A stretch of DNA of 50,032 bases from Hyphomicrobiales bacterium (GCA_017305935.1 JAFKJU010000039.1:1-50032), one strand, 5' to 3'; positions 1 to 8,459 are shown, counted from the first letter of the stretch. The notes: a model not told the origin generated them from the sequence alone. A program made the numbers and translations.

Positions 1-81
1 GCGCTGGCGGCCATGGCTCTTGGGGAAATAGGGCTGAAGACGAGCCATTTGCTCGTCCGTCAGCCAAAACAAATTACTCAT
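1..81 (-). CDS. IS5-family transposase, N-terminal 27 residues only
   Basis: Begins with ATG at 79-81 and reads MSNLFWLTDEQMARLQPYFP and onward off the left edge of the window. This is the conserved start of DDE transposases (orfA-type) of the IS5 family found throughout Rhizobiales. The 64 bases between start codon and IS tip hold the leader. The gene is partial only because the sequence ends. The identical start occurs at 49950 on the plus strand. Confidence 0.85.
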   Translation of the reverse strand, partial: MSNLFWLTDEQMARLQPYFPKSHGRQR

Positions 82-145
82 CAGTCGGGCTCCTATACGC
101 CCATCTGAATCACAGCCGTCAGTTCAAATCAATGGGTCCTGACCC
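1..145 (-). mobile_element. IS5-family (IS427-like) insertion sequence, left-hand copy, partial
   Basis: One end of an insertion sequence. Its terminal sequence reads GGGTCAGGACCC from position 145 leftward on the minus strand and is followed outside by a TA dinucleotide (146-147), the target-site length expected of the IS427 group of IS5. The same 145 bases recur in inverted orientation at 49886-50032. The rest of the element lies outside the window. The insertion ends the reading frame of the Myb-like gene at 146-614. Family assignment rests on the transposase N-terminus (MSNLFWLTDEQMARL type), which I recognise as IS5-like. Confidence 0.9.
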
Positions 146-614
146 TAGCCATTTTATCAAGGTCGCTCATTGAGTAATTTAGCTCGCGGCAACGCTGCTT
201 GATCTGATCTATCACCTTTATCCCTGTAAGCTTCAGGGGCTTTGGCGGTCTGCGCAGGCCGTGGCGCGCGGCGAATTGAATAATCGCAGCCCAGCTATGC
301 CCAGGCAGCAGCGCAATAATCTCATCTTTGCCGGCTTGGAGAAACCGACGTCGGATGATCGACAATTCCTTGCCAGTGAAACCAGGCCGCAGCTTCACGA
401 GTTTTAACCTCATGGTCCGATACCGTATGCCGGCATAGGTGCGGTGAGGCAGCGCCTTGAGTAGAGCACCGTAATTCGGAAACAACGAGCGAACGATTTG
501 ATCTTCTGCCGGTGTCCAAAGTTTGTGCCCCCCTGGCGTTACTCCTTCACGCTGCATTCTCTCTCGTGACCGAATGGCTTTTGCCGCTGCGCGGCCATGA
601 TGCGACAGCTCCAT
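129..614 (-). pseudogene. Myb/SANT-like helix-turn-helix protein, C-terminus cut by IS
   Basis: Start ATG at 612-614 is preceded by a strong Shine-Dalgarno sequence (GGGAGGTG, 4 bases upstream); a longer frame exists to 770 but lacks such support. The protein begins MELSHHGRAAAKAIRSRERM. At about residues 30-75 it has a SANT/Myb-like stretch (KLWTPAEDQIVRSLFPNYGA, then HRTYAGIRYRTMRL), and a second similar helix-rich unit follows (GFTGKELSIIRRRF and HSWAAIIQFAARHG). Such proteins are presumed DNA-binding regulators, often carried on mobile elements. Native codons end at KMA; the last five codons and the stop (129-131) belong to the IS. Base composition is visibly lower in GC than the core genes. 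No specific function is known. Confidence 0.7.
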
Positions 615-1097
615 GTTCACCTCCCTGCACGGGTGAAAGGACGCTTCGATTGATGCAAGACGATGACGAGGTAAGAGTTGTCCCGGATATCCTCGATCTT
701 CATCCCGGGTTTCCACCGGGGAGAGCTTGGCCGAAAGCCGTCGTTCCCTCATCAGCGTGGCGTCATCCACGCGAACGAGCTGAGGGCATTGACGGCGCCC
801 TGTGGCGATGCCCTGCCTTCAGCGACTGAGGATACGAATACGGACCTGGGCGGCTGTTATGTCACGCAGAAGCCAAGGCCTATGCTGCAATATCGCGCGC
901 CGCCGGCTGGCCCACAACCCTAGCGAGATGCACCGCACGGTTCTGCGGGCGCTCGTGTGGGGCTTTGATCCGCCCGAGCCTGACAGCCTCCGCATGGCCA
1001 TCTATGAAGCAGCCAAAAGGAGGCCGATGCTTTCGCCGCAACAGCCTCTGTCGAGGTCCGGGAAGGCGTTCACGTTGCGGACAGTGCCAGCGTTACG
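615..1097. other. Non-coding or decayed stretch between Myb-like gene and integrase
   Basis: No complete gene is supported here. Both neighbours would be expressed divergently, so their promoters should lie here. Bases 859-1008 contain an open frame that starts with ATG and encodes a fragment (key piece ALVWGFDPPEPDSLRMAIYE) I do not recognise. It runs straight into the integrase sequence in another frame, so it may be the remains of a gene joined to integrase DNA by a deletion. The integrase frame itself opens only after a TGA at 1006-1008, and no start codon occurs in it before GTG 1098. Confidence 0.4.
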
Positions 1098-2096
1098 GTG
1101 GAGAAAGCCGGCGCCCTATGGATTGCATCTGGCGAGAACGCCGGCCTTGAGCGCTCGACCATAAATCAGCGCAAGAGCCACCTCGATCACCACATCATTC
1201 CGATGATCGGCCAAACGCTATTGTCCAAGCTGACAGTTCCTCTCGTTCGTGACTTTGAGGACAGACTAAGGAAAGCCGACCGTTCGCCAGCGATGGTGAA
1301 GAAGCTGCTGACTTCCCTTGGTTCAATTATCTCGGATGCAAGTGAGCGCGGTCTCGCGACGCGGAACCCGGTGCGCGATATTCGCAGCAGCAGAAAGGGC
1401 CGCGACAGGCGACAGGAGAAACGACAGAAAGGACGTGTCGAAGTCGGCGTGGACATCCCTACCCGCGACGAGATCAAGGCGTTTGTTGCTGCGTTGGACG
1501 CGCATTGGCGGCCGCTGCTGGTTACGGCGGTGTTTACTGGTATGCGCAGCTCGGAATTGCGTGGCCTCCGCTGGCAGGATGTCAATTTCAAACGGGCGGA
1601 AATCAGCGTCACCCAGCGCGCCGACGAGTTCGGGGAGATCGGCCCGCCAAAGTCTGAAGCGGGCGTTCGCACAATCCCGGTACCGCCGCTCGTCATCAAT
1701 GCGCTGAAGGAGCACAAGCTGAAGCAGGCAGGCTCTCCAATTTATGTTTTCGCCAATCCAGAAGGCGAGCCGCGGTCACACGCCAACATCGTTCAGAAAG
1801 GACTATGGCCAGCGATGGTCAAAGCAGGGGTGACGTTGCCTGGCAAGAAGATAGGCAAGGACGGCGAGCCGCTCCCGAAGGCAAAGTATGCCGGGATGCA
1901 CGCGCTCCGGCATTTCTATGCAAGCTGGCTGATCAACCGAAAGGAAGACGGTGGCCTTGGCCTACCGGCTAAAATGGTACAGGAGCGCCTTGGGCACGCG
2001 TCAATCGTGATGACTATGGATGTCTATGGCCACCTTTTCCCGCGCACCGACGATGGGACAGAACTGGCACAGGCCGCGAACATTCTGCTCAGCTAG
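1098..2096 (+). CDS. Tyrosine site-specific integrase, N-terminus apparently lost
   Basis: Phage-type integrase that catalyses strand exchange between element and chromosome attachment sites. Counting from the GTG at 1098, the catalytic set is complete: R150 (TGMRSSELRGL), K185 in the beta-hairpin, H268-x-x-R271 (HALRHFYASW), H300 (ERLGHASI) and nucleophile Y310 (DVYGHLF). The core-binding domain covers roughly residues 1-100. Relatives in Rhizobiales are about 390-420 residues and begin with some 45-60 further residues (basic N-terminal arm-binding region). Here the homologous frame extends back only to 1009 (QKEADAFAATA) and then meets a stop. Either a GTG start gives a shortened enzyme without its arm-binding domain, or the gene is dead. 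It reads toward the tRNA-Cys fragment 60 bases downstream, the usual place for an integrase. Confidence 0.8.
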   Translation: MEKAGALWIASGENAGLERSTINQRKSHLDHHIIPMIGQTLLSKLTVPLVRDFEDRLRKADRSPAMVKKLLTSLGSIISDASERGLATRNPVRDIRSSRKGRDRRQEKRQKGRVEVGVDIPTRDEIKAFVAALDAHWRPLLVTAVFTGMRSSELRGLRWQDVNFKRAEISVTQRADEFGEIGPPKSEAGVRTIPVPPLVINALKEHKLKQAGSPIYVFANPEGEPRSHANIVQKGLWPAMVKAGVTLPGKKIGKDGEPLPKAKYAGMHALRHFYASWLINRKEDGGLGLPAKMVQERLGHASIVMTMDVYGHLFPRTDDGTELAQAANILLS

Positions 2097-2156
2097 GCGC
2101 AACATGGACGCAACATGACGCCAAATTGCGCCGTGAAATCAAATCGGAGAGGAAGC

Positions 2157-2200
2157 CTGCAAATCCTTGTACCCCGGTTCAATTCCGGGCGAGGCCTCCA
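2157..2200 (+). other. Attachment site: 3' fragment of tRNA-Cys
   Basis: The sequence from CTGCAAATCC through to CCA matches the 3' half of a tRNA-Cys(GCA): anticodon loop CTGCAAA, T-arm CCCGG-TTCAATT-CCGGG, acceptor strand CGAGGCC, discriminator T, CCA at 2198-2200. The bases before 2157 do not form the 5' anticodon stem, so this is not a whole tRNA. This is the duplicated tail left when an element integrates in the 3' end of a tRNA gene; the intact tRNA-Cys should lie at the far end of the element, left of the window. It marks the border between element (left) and core chromosome (right). Confidence 0.8.
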
Positions 2201-2313
2201 TCCCTTCCGATTTACAATCGCGATTTTTCGCGCGACGCGACGCTTCAAGGCTTTCGCGGGAGTGTAAACGCCAGGGCTTCAGGGAACCGGGCGTTTCAAG
2301 ACCTTGTCGAGAT

Positions 2314-2841
2314 TTATTCGGCGGCGCTCAGCTTGTCATTGCGTTTCGGCAGCTTCCAGTTCGGGCGCGGAAAGTGGCACGTGTAGCCGTTCGGGTAGCG
2401 CAGGAGGTAATCCTGATGCTCCGGCTCGGCCTCCCAGAAATCGGAGACGGCTTCGACTTCGGTCACCACTTTGCCTGGCCACAGGCCGGACGCATCCACA
2501 TCGGCGATCGTCTCTTCGGCGATGCGCTTCTGCTCGTCGTTCACATAATAGATGGCGGAGCGGTAGCTCGGCCCGCGATCGTTGCCCTGGCGATCCTTTG
2601 TCGTCGGATCGTGAATCTGGAAGAAGAATTCCAGGAGGTCGCGGTAGCTGGTCTTGGCAGGATCGTAGTTGATCTCGATCGCCTCGGCATGATTGCCGTG
2701 GTTACGATAAGTGGCGTTCGCCACATCGCCGCCGCTATAACCGACGCGGGTGGAGACGACACCCGGGAGACGGCGAATCAAATCCTGCATTCCCCAGAAG
2801 CACCCTCCGGCGAGAACCGCGCGTTCCGTCGCAATGCTCAT
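2314..2841 (-). CDS. msrA: Peptide-methionine (S)-S-oxide reductase
   Basis: Repairs oxidised proteins and free methionine by reducing the S-epimer of methionine sulfoxide, with thioredoxin as the usual reductant. The catalytic cysteine lies in the conserved AGGCFWGMQ motif close to the N-terminus, and the family signatures [16 protein letters not shown] and PSYRSAIYY follow. The length of about 175 residues is normal for a single-domain MsrA with no fused MsrB. ATG at 2841 was preferred; another ATG in frame at 2853 adds four residues. It is a single gene, the first core gene to the right of the tRNA-Cys att site, convergent with the integrase. Confidence 0.93.
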   Translation of the reverse strand: MSIATERAVLAGGCFWGMQDLIRRLPGVVSTRVGYSGGDVANATYRNHGNHAEAIEINYDPAKTSYRDLLEFFFQIHDPTTKDRQGNDRGPSYRSAIYYVNDEQKRIAEETIADVDASGLWPGKVVTEVEAVSDFWEAEPEHQDYLLRYPNGYTCHFPRPNWKLPKRNDKLSAAE

Positions 2842-3027
2842 GTCATCCTCCATCTGGCTGGTTTGTCTGCCGCAAAGATGGGCGCGGACAGGCTCGAAAT
2901 CAATGCACGCCGGGGATCACATCTCGCATGCCTGTTCGGAAAGAGGAATTTCCTGCCGGCCAGCCCTTTCCCGACTCCGCGCCTGCCCTATTTCACAAGG
3001 TATTCCAGCGACGGAACGGAGAAAGAC

Positions 3028-3204
3028 ATGACCCCGAAAAAGATTCGCGGGGCAGCGTGCACGCTTGCCCAGTTCGCGGCTCGATATGGCATGAAGGAAG
3101 ACGAGGCGGCAGCCATCTACGAAAAATTCGGGCCTTCGAGCGTGGACCTCGAGATTCTCATGCGCGCCAAAGGCCGCGAGCCGGTCGCCGCCATGGCGGA
3201 TTGA
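3028..3204 (+). CDS. Small conserved-type hypothetical protein (58 aa)
   Basis: Starts MTPKKIRGAACTLAQFAARY at ATG 3028, 7 bases after a GGAG ribosome-binding site. It contains a short helical pattern (ARYGMKEDEAAAIYEKFG) followed by SSVDLEILMRAK, resembling small Rhizobiales proteins of unknown function. There is no signal peptide or membrane segment. The frame remains open upstream for a long way, but only antisense to msrA, so the short form is chosen. Function unknown. Confidence 0.55.
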   Translation: MTPKKIRGAACTLAQFAARYGMKEDEAAAIYEKFGPSSVDLEILMRAKGREPVAAMAD

Positions 3205-3429
3205 AGCGTTTTTACCAATGTAACCGGGATGTGGCCGGATAGCATTCCGGCCATTGTTGCTTCTTCCTCTGGAAAACAAATTAAATCGATTAATAAAATT
3301 CTTGCCCATTTCAAAGGAAAACAAACCGATAGTGCAAAAGGCCTAAAATTCTTCAGGTGAATTTAAATTTTCCGTGGAACACTTCTTTCATTTCCGCATT
3401 TGACGTCCAACCGATTTATGGGGCCTATC
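3205..3429. promoter_or_regulatory. AT-rich intergenic region upstream of 71-codon gene
   Basis: This 225-base gap is clearly richer in A and T than its surroundings (for example AAATTAAATCGATTAATAAA near 3280), typical of a promoter region in a GC-rich genome. I cannot define a single convincing -35/-10 pair. No gene is visible in it. Confidence 0.35.
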
Positions 3430-3615
3430 ATGCAGCATGTGGAATTCGATGACGTCGTCACCAATACATTGATGGAAGTTCTGAGTGTGCGCGATTTCGC
3501 GAAGCGCTATCGGCTGACGGCGCAGGAGGAGGAGCGGCTGGTGACACTGTTCGGCGGCTTCGCCACGCGTGCCGAATTGCTGGCAAACGCCCGACGCGCG
3601 CCGCTGTTCCGGTAA
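3430..3615 (+). CDS. Small hypothetical protein (61 aa)
   Basis: From ATG 3430 the protein begins MQHVEFDDVVTNTLMEVLSV and continues with RDFAKRYRLTAQEEERLVTL and a basic tail ending APLFR. In-frame alternatives at 3400 (TTG) and 3418 (ATG) lengthen it by ten or four residues, and none has a clear ribosome-binding site. The content suggests a short helical cytoplasmic protein. I do not recognise a family. It lies 89 bases upstream of the photolyase on the same strand and may share its transcript. Confidence 0.5.
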   Translation: MQHVEFDDVVTNTLMEVLSVRDFAKRYRLTAQEEERLVTLFGGFATRAELLANARRAPLFR

Positions 3616-3704
3616 AGGCTTTGTCCGCCAAGGGCTTGGCAATCCCTTGAGGCGCCCTAACTGGCGAGAAAATTTCCGATTTCCCTGCCAGTCGAGATTT
3701 TCCC

Positions 3705-5147
3705 TTGGCCTCTCCTCCTCCCATCCTCCTGTGGTTCCGCAAGGATCTGCGTCTCGACGACAATCTGGCCCTGACGGCGGCCGTCGAAACCGGCCGGCCG
3801 GTGATCCCTGTCTATATCCTCGACGAGTCCGATGCGACAATCGCACCGCTTGGCGCCGCCCAACGCTGGTGGCTGCATCATTCGTTGAAAAGCCTGCGAA
3901 AATCCCTGCGCGCCACCGGCAATGATCTCCTCCTGCGGCGCGGCCCATCGGAAAAAATCCTGCAGGAACTGATCGACGCCACCGGCGCCGATACGATCTT
4001 CGCCAACCGCATCCATGAGCCGCAGCGGCTCGACCGGGAACGCGTCTTCGCGGAAGCGCAAAAACAACGCGGCCTGCGCTTCACCGCCTTTGCCGGGCAA
4101 TTGCTGCACGATCCGCAGAGGCTGGCGACCGGCAGCGGCGGCGCCTTCCGGGTTTACACACCCTTCTGGAACGCCTTCCAGCGCCAGCACGAACCGCGCC
4201 CGCCGGTGGAGGCGCCTTCGTCGATCCCTGCTTTCCGTGCGCCGCCTGAGACGGACGATCTCGACGCCTGGAACTGCGTGCCTGCGAAACCGGACTGGGC
4301 CGCGCATTTTCCGCAAAGCTGGACGCCCGGCGAGGCCGCCGCCATCGATAAACTGGGACAGTTCCTCGATGGCCCATTGGACCGCTACAAGACGGATCGC
4401 GATTTTCCGGCGCGTCCGGCGACTTCACGTCTCTCCCCGCATCTGGCCCTCGGCGAAATCTCTCCCTTCCGTATCTGGGATGCCACGCGCGGCCTGGGCG
4501 ACATCCCGCGCGAAGACCTGATCCATTTCCGCAAGGAACTGGTCTGGCGCGAATTCTGCCATCACCTGCTTTTCCATTTTCCCGATCTTGCCGAAAAAAA
4601 CTGGAATGCGCGTTTCGACGCGCTGACCTGGCAGGAGGACTCCCGGCGCTTCGGGGCATGGACCCGCGGGATGACCGGCTATCCCATCGTCGATGCCGGC
4701 ATGCGCCAGCTCTGGCGCGACGGCATCATGCACAACCGGGTGCGGATGATCGTCGGCTCCTTCCTCGTCAAGGATCTGCTGATCGACTGGCGACAGGGCG
4801 AACGCTGGTTCCGCGACACGCTGGTGGATGCCGACCCCGCCTCCAACCCCGCCAACTGGCAATGGGTGGCGGGCACCGGCGCCGATGCCTCGCCTTTCTT
4901 CCGGGTGTTCAACCCGATACTCCAAGGCGAGAAATTCGATGCATCGGGGGACTACGTGCGTAGCTTCGTGACGGAAATCGCCGGCCTGCCGGACAAGTTC
5001 ATCCACCGTCCTTTCGAAGCGCCGGCCGAGGTGCTGCGCAAGGCCGGCATCGAATTGGGCGTCACCTACCCTCGCCCGATCGTCGATCATGCGCAGGCGC
5101 GTCAGCGGGCGCTGGGAGCCTATGAGGCAGTCAAGCGGACAGCGTGA
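3705..5147 (+). CDS. phrB: Deoxyribodipyrimidine photo-lyase (class I)
   Basis: Light-driven repair of cyclobutane pyrimidine dimers, using catalytic FADH- and an antenna chromophore. The N-terminal photolyase domain opens with the classic LLWFRKDLRLDDN. The C-terminal FAD-binding domain has WREFCHHLLFHFPDL, the substrate and FAD signature TGYPIVDAGMRQLW, the MHNRVRMI helix and WQWVAGTGADASPFFRVFNP. At 480 residues the length is normal for a class I CPD photolyase. The start is TTG at 3705; no ATG lies nearby upstream in frame. Cryptochrome is an alternative, but the full set of conserved repair-type motifs favours photolyase. Confidence 0.92.
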   Translation: MASPPPILLWFRKDLRLDDNLALTAAVETGRPVIPVYILDESDATIAPLGAAQRWWLHHSLKSLRKSLRATGNDLLLRRGPSEKILQELIDATGADTIFANRIHEPQRLDRERVFAEAQKQRGLRFTAFAGQLLHDPQRLATGSGGAFRVYTPFWNAFQRQHEPRPPVEAPSSIPAFRAPPETDDLDAWNCVPAKPDWAAHFPQSWTPGEAAAIDKLGQFLDGPLDRYKTDRDFPARPATSRLSPHLALGEISPFRIWDATRGLGDIPREDLIHFRKELVWREFCHHLLFHFPDLAEKNWNARFDALTWQEDSRRFGAWTRGMTGYPIVDAGMRQLWRDGIMHNRVRMIVGSFLVKDLLIDWRQGERWFRDTLVDADPASNPANWQWVAGTGADASPFFRVFNPILQGEKFDASGDYVRSFVTEIAGLPDKFIHRPFEAPAEVLRKAGIELGVTYPRPIVDHAQARQRALGAYEAVKRTA

Positions 5148-5216
5148 TCCGCGCCGGAAACAACAAAAGGGCGCGCGGGAAATACGGCAAAATTGTGTCA
5201 GATATAGCCTAAACCC

Positions 5217-5245
5217 TTGACGGCCATGAAGACCGTGCAATTATT
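5217..5245 (+). promoter_or_regulatory. Predicted sigma70-type promoter of cfa
   Basis: TTGACG at 5217-5222, a 17-base spacer and ATTATT at 5240-5245 form a plausible housekeeping promoter about 38 bases upstream of the chosen cfa start. The -35 box is strong and the -10 is weak. Its position inside the theoretical longer reading frame supports the later start at 5283. Confidence 0.4.
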
Positions 5246-5282
5246 AATGCATATGAAGGCAATGACTGCTGGAGATTATTTC

Positions 5283-6542
5283 ATGACGAATTCGCCTGTC
5301 TGGGACTCGCTCGCCAGCAATGCCGAAAGCCTGTCTCCCGAAAACATTTCCCGACTTCTCAAGGGCCTGCCGCTGAAGGCGCAGATGGTGATGCGCAAGT
5401 TGGCGCATCTGGAAAACGGTTCTCTCGCGCTGCAGCTTCCCGATGGCCGCCGCCTTCTGGTCAAGGGCAAGGCGGGCGGCCCGGCCGCAGCCATAAAGCT
5501 CAACAACTGGAACCTGCCGCAGCGGGCGCTGACCGGCGGCACGATCGGCGTCGCCGAAAGCTATATGGACGGCGACTGGGAAAGCCCGGACGCAGGCGCC
5601 TTCATGGAACTCTTCCTCGTCAACGAGAAGATGGGATCGAGCATTCCCAACGGCGCCAAGGGCCTGTTGCGGCTCATCGAGCGTTTCCGCCACTGGCGCA
5701 ACGAGAACACCCGCGCCGGCTCGCGCCGCAACATCGCCGCCCATTACGATCTCGGGAATGAATTTTATAAGCAATGGCTGGACCCGACGATGACCTATTC
5801 GTCGGCGATCTATTCCACCGGCGCCGGCGACCTCACGGCAGCGCAGACCGCCAAGTATCGCAGCCTTGCGGAAAGCGCGGGCCTGCGCGCCGGCGATCAT
5901 GTGCTGGAAATCGGCTGCGGCTGGGGCGGTTTCGCCGAATTCGCCGCCCGCGAGGTCGGCTGCAAGGTCACCGGCCTGACCATCAGCCGCGAACAGCTCG
6001 CCTATGCGCGGGAGCGCATGCACAAGGCCGGGCTCAACGAGCGCGTCAATCTCAAATTCCAGGACTACCGCGACGAGACCGACACTTATGACGGTATCGT
6101 TTCCATCGAGATGTTCGAGGCGGTCGGCGAAAAATACTGGCCGACCTATTTCGCCAAGCTCGACCAATGTTTGAAGCCTGGCGGCCGGGCCGGCCTGCAG
6201 ATCATCACCATCAAGCCGGAATCCTATCAGGAGTATCACGACAATCCGGATTTCATCCAGAAATACGTCTTCCCCGGCGGCATGCTGCCGACACGCGAGC
6301 ATCTCGTCTCACTCGGTCGCGCCGCCAATCTCGCCATGGTCAAGGATTTCGGCTTCGGCCTGGATTATGCCCGCACGCTGGGCGAATGGCGCGAGCGCTT
6401 CTGGTCGGTCTGGGACCGTGTGAGGCCGCTCGGTTTCGACGAGCGTTTCCGCCGGTTGTGGGAGTTCTACTTCTTCTACTGCGAAGCCGGTTTCCGCGCC
6501 CGCAACATCGATGTGCGGCAGGTGGTTTTCGCCAAGGGCTGA
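5283..6542 (+). CDS. cfa: Cyclopropane-fatty-acyl-phospholipid synthase
   Basis: Transfers a methylene group from S-adenosylmethionine to cis double bonds of membrane phospholipid acyl chains, a stationary-phase and acid-stress adaptation. The protein has the conserved AHYDLGNEFYKQWLDPTMTY, the SAM-binding motif VLEIGCGWGGFAEFAA and the active-site region VSIEMFEAVGEKYW, then FPGGMLPTREHL and a C-terminal YFFYCEAGFRARNID. Length from ATG 5283 is 419 residues, normal for the family. That start has a GGAGA ribosome-binding site and lies downstream of a predicted promoter. Monocistronic. Confidence 0.93.
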   Translation: MTNSPVWDSLASNAESLSPENISRLLKGLPLKAQMVMRKLAHLENGSLALQLPDGRRLLVKGKAGGPAAAIKLNNWNLPQRALTGGTIGVAESYMDGDWESPDAGAFMELFLVNEKMGSSIPNGAKGLLRLIERFRHWRNENTRAGSRRNIAAHYDLGNEFYKQWLDPTMTYSSAIYSTGAGDLTAAQTAKYRSLAESAGLRAGDHVLEIGCGWGGFAEFAAREVGCKVTGLTISREQLAYARERMHKAGLNERVNLKFQDYRDETDTYDGIVSIEMFEAVGEKYWPTYFAKLDQCLKPGGRAGLQIITIKPESYQEYHDNPDFIQKYVFPGGMLPTREHLVSLGRAANLAMVKDFGFGLDYARTLGEWRERFWSVWDRVRPLGFDERFRRLWEFYFFYCEAGFRARNIDVRQVVFAKG

Positions 6543-6623
6543 ATGCCGCCTCGCACCATGACGAAAGATGAATTTTGCGGGCCGCCTTCCCGTGAAGGAA
6601 CAGAATTTCTTGATCTATCGGCC

Positions 6624-6652
6624 TTGTGAACCGAAAACAGGGCACCTATCCT
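6624..6652 (+). promoter_or_regulatory. Predicted promoter of the cysK operon
   Basis: TTGTGA at 6624-6629, a 17-base spacer and TATCCT at 6647-6652 lie 25 bases before the cysK start codon, giving a short leader with a GAGAAGG ribosome-binding site. A fit by eye only. Confidence 0.4.
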
Positions 6653-6677
6653 ATTCCTCAACGAGAAGGCATGAGTC

Positions 6678-7715
6678 ATGACGTTTCACCCGTCTGTCCT
6701 GGAAGCAATCGGCAATACGCCGCTGATTCGCTTGAACGGCGCATCGCAAGCGACAGGCTGCACCATTCTGGGCAAGGCGGAATTTCTCAATCCCGGCCAG
6801 TCGGTCAAGGATCGCGCGGCGCTGTTCATCATCCGCGATGCCGAGAAGAAGGGCTTGTTGCGCCCGGGCGGCGTGATCGTCGAGGGCACCGCCGGCAATA
6901 CCGGCATCGGCCTGACGCTGGTCGCCAAGGCGCTCGGCTATCGCACGGTGATCGTCATCCCGGAAACCCAGAGCCAGGAAAAGAAGGACGCGCTGCGCCT
7001 GCTCGGCGCCGAACTGGTCGAAGTGCCGGCCGTGCCCTACAAGAACCCGAACAACTACGTGAAGGTCTCCGGGCGCCTCGCCGAGCAACTGGCGAAAACC
7101 GAGCCGAACGGCGCCATCTGGGCCAACCAGTTCGACAATGTTGCCAACCGTCAGGCCCATATCGACACCACCGCGCCGGAAATCTGGCGCGATACCGATG
7201 GCAAGGTCGATGGCTTCGTCGCGTCCGTCGGCTCCGGCGGCACGCTGGCGGGTGTGGCGGCAGGCCTGCGCGGCTTCAGCGACAAGGTCAAGATCGCCAT
7301 TGCCGATCCTCTGGGGGCGGCGCTTTATGAATATTACAAGCATGGGGAGTTGAAGAGCGAGGATTCTTCGATCACCGAAGGCATCGGCCAAGGCCGCATC
7401 ACGGCCAATCTCGAAGGCTTCACGCCCGATTACGCCTACCAGATCCCGGATGCGGAAGCGCTCGACGTCGTCTTCGACCTGGTGGAAAACGAGGGCCTGT
7501 GCCTCGGCGGCTCCAGCGGCATCAACATCGCCGGCGCCATTCGCCTGGCGCGCGATCTCGGTCCGGGTCACACCATCGTCACCATTCTCTGCGACTACGG
7601 CAACCGCTACCAGTCGAAGATGTTCAACCCGGAATTCCTCTCCTCCAAGGGTCTGCCGGTGCCGGCCTGGATGGAGAAAAACCCCGATATTTCCATCCCT
7701 TACGAGGCTGCTTGA
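6678..7715 (+). CDS. cysK: Cysteine synthase A (O-acetylserine sulfhydrylase)
   Basis: Forms L-cysteine from O-acetylserine and sulfide in the cytoplasm. It is a fold-type II PLP enzyme: the PLP-binding lysine is K44 in NPGQSVKDRAA, the phosphate-binding loop is EGTAGNTGIG, and the substrate and sulfide region is SVGSGGTLAGVA followed by SSGINIAGAI. At 345 residues it is slightly longer than the roughly 320-residue enteric CysK, as usual in Rhizobiales. First gene of a four-gene cluster: alaX begins 6 bases after its stop, then sseA and a GNAT gene. The grouping suggests shared handling of cysteine-related metabolites. Confidence 0.92.
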   Translation: MTFHPSVLEAIGNTPLIRLNGASQATGCTILGKAEFLNPGQSVKDRAALFIIRDAEKKGLLRPGGVIVEGTAGNTGIGLTLVAKALGYRTVIVIPETQSQEKKDALRLLGAELVEVPAVPYKNPNNYVKVSGRLAEQLAKTEPNGAIWANQFDNVANRQAHIDTTAPEIWRDTDGKVDGFVASVGSGGTLAGVAAGLRGFSDKVKIAIADPLGAALYEYYKHGELKSEDSSITEGIGQGRITANLEGFTPDYAYQIPDAEALDVVFDLVENEGLCLGGSSGINIAGAIRLARDLGPGHTIVTILCDYGNRYQSKMFNPEFLSSKGLPVPAWMEKNPDISIPYEAA

Positions 7716-7721
7716 ACTCCC

Positions 7722-8459
7722 ATGCCTGTGAATGCGCTGTTCCGTGACGATTTCTATCTTTCCACCTGCGAAGCCACGGTAACAGCGGTTCACGAGGACG
7801 GCGGCATCGAGTTAGACCAGACCTGTTTTTACGCCACCTCCGGCGGCCAGCCGGGGGATAGCGGCTTTCTGGAGCGTGAGGACGGCTCGCGCATCCTGCT
7901 CGGCCCGGCGAAAACCGGCGCCACCAAGGACGTCATCATCCATGTGCCGCTTGAAGGACAGCCCTTGCCTTCTGTCGGCGAAAAGCTGGTTCTGCATATC
8001 GACTGGCAACGCCGCTACAAGCTGATGCGCATGCACACTGCCTGCCATATCCTTTCCGTCGTCTGCCCCTATCCGATCACGGGCGCGGCCGTCGGCGAGG
8101 AGGAAAGCCGCGTCGATATCGACATGGGCGAACTGGCCGACAAGGATGCGGTGACCGCGAAGATGATGGAACTGGTGACCCAGAACCATCCCGTCTACGT
8201 GCAATGGATCACCGACGACGAACTGGCGGCCAACCCCGGCATCGTCAAATCGAAGAATGTCCGCCCGCCGGTCGGGCTCGGCCGTGTCAGCCTCGTCTGC
8301 ATCGGTGAGAACGCCGCCATCGACAGCCAGCCCTGCGGCGGCACGCATGTTTCCGAGACGCAGGAAGTCGGCCCGATCTACATCTCGAAGATCGAGAAGA
8401 AGGGCAAGGAAAACAGGCGCTTCCGCATTCGTTTCGGAACGCCGGACGCCGCGGCCTGA
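7722..8459 (+). CDS. alaX: Alanyl-tRNA editing protein (AlaX type)
   Basis: Free-standing relative of the AlaRS editing domain; it hydrolyses Ser- or Gly-mischarged tRNA-Ala in trans. Both metal-binding signatures are present: HTACH near residue 106 and CGGTH near residue 206. The N-terminal part (FYATSGGQPGDSGFL) matches the beta-barrel module of the longer AlaX-M class, and 245 residues fits that class. It is translationally close to cysK (6-base gap) and 36 bases before sseA. The pairing with cysteine genes is common in Alphaproteobacteria; a link through serine-derived metabolites is an inference. Confidence 0.9.
   Translation: MPVNALFRDDFYLSTCEATVTAVHEDGGIELDQTCFYATSGGQPGDSGFLEREDGSRILLGPAKTGATKDVIIHVPLEGQPLPSVGEKLVLHIDWQRRYKLMRMHTACHILSVVCPYPITGAAVGEEESRVDIDMGELADKDAVTAKMMELVTQNHPVYVQWITDDELAANPGIVKSKNVRPPVGLGRVSLVCIGENAAIDSQPCGGTHVSETQEVGPIYISKIEKKGKENRRFRIRFGTPDAAA

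Noticed and set aside
2157-2200. A functional tRNA-Cys gene
   Set aside because: The 5' half (acceptor strand, D-arm and 5' anticodon stem) is missing; it is only the duplicated 3' tail of an att site.
2167-3027. Long upstream extension of the 58-residue small gene
   Set aside because: It lies antisense to msrA and across the tRNA-Cys fragment; only the part after 3028 has a ribosome-binding site.
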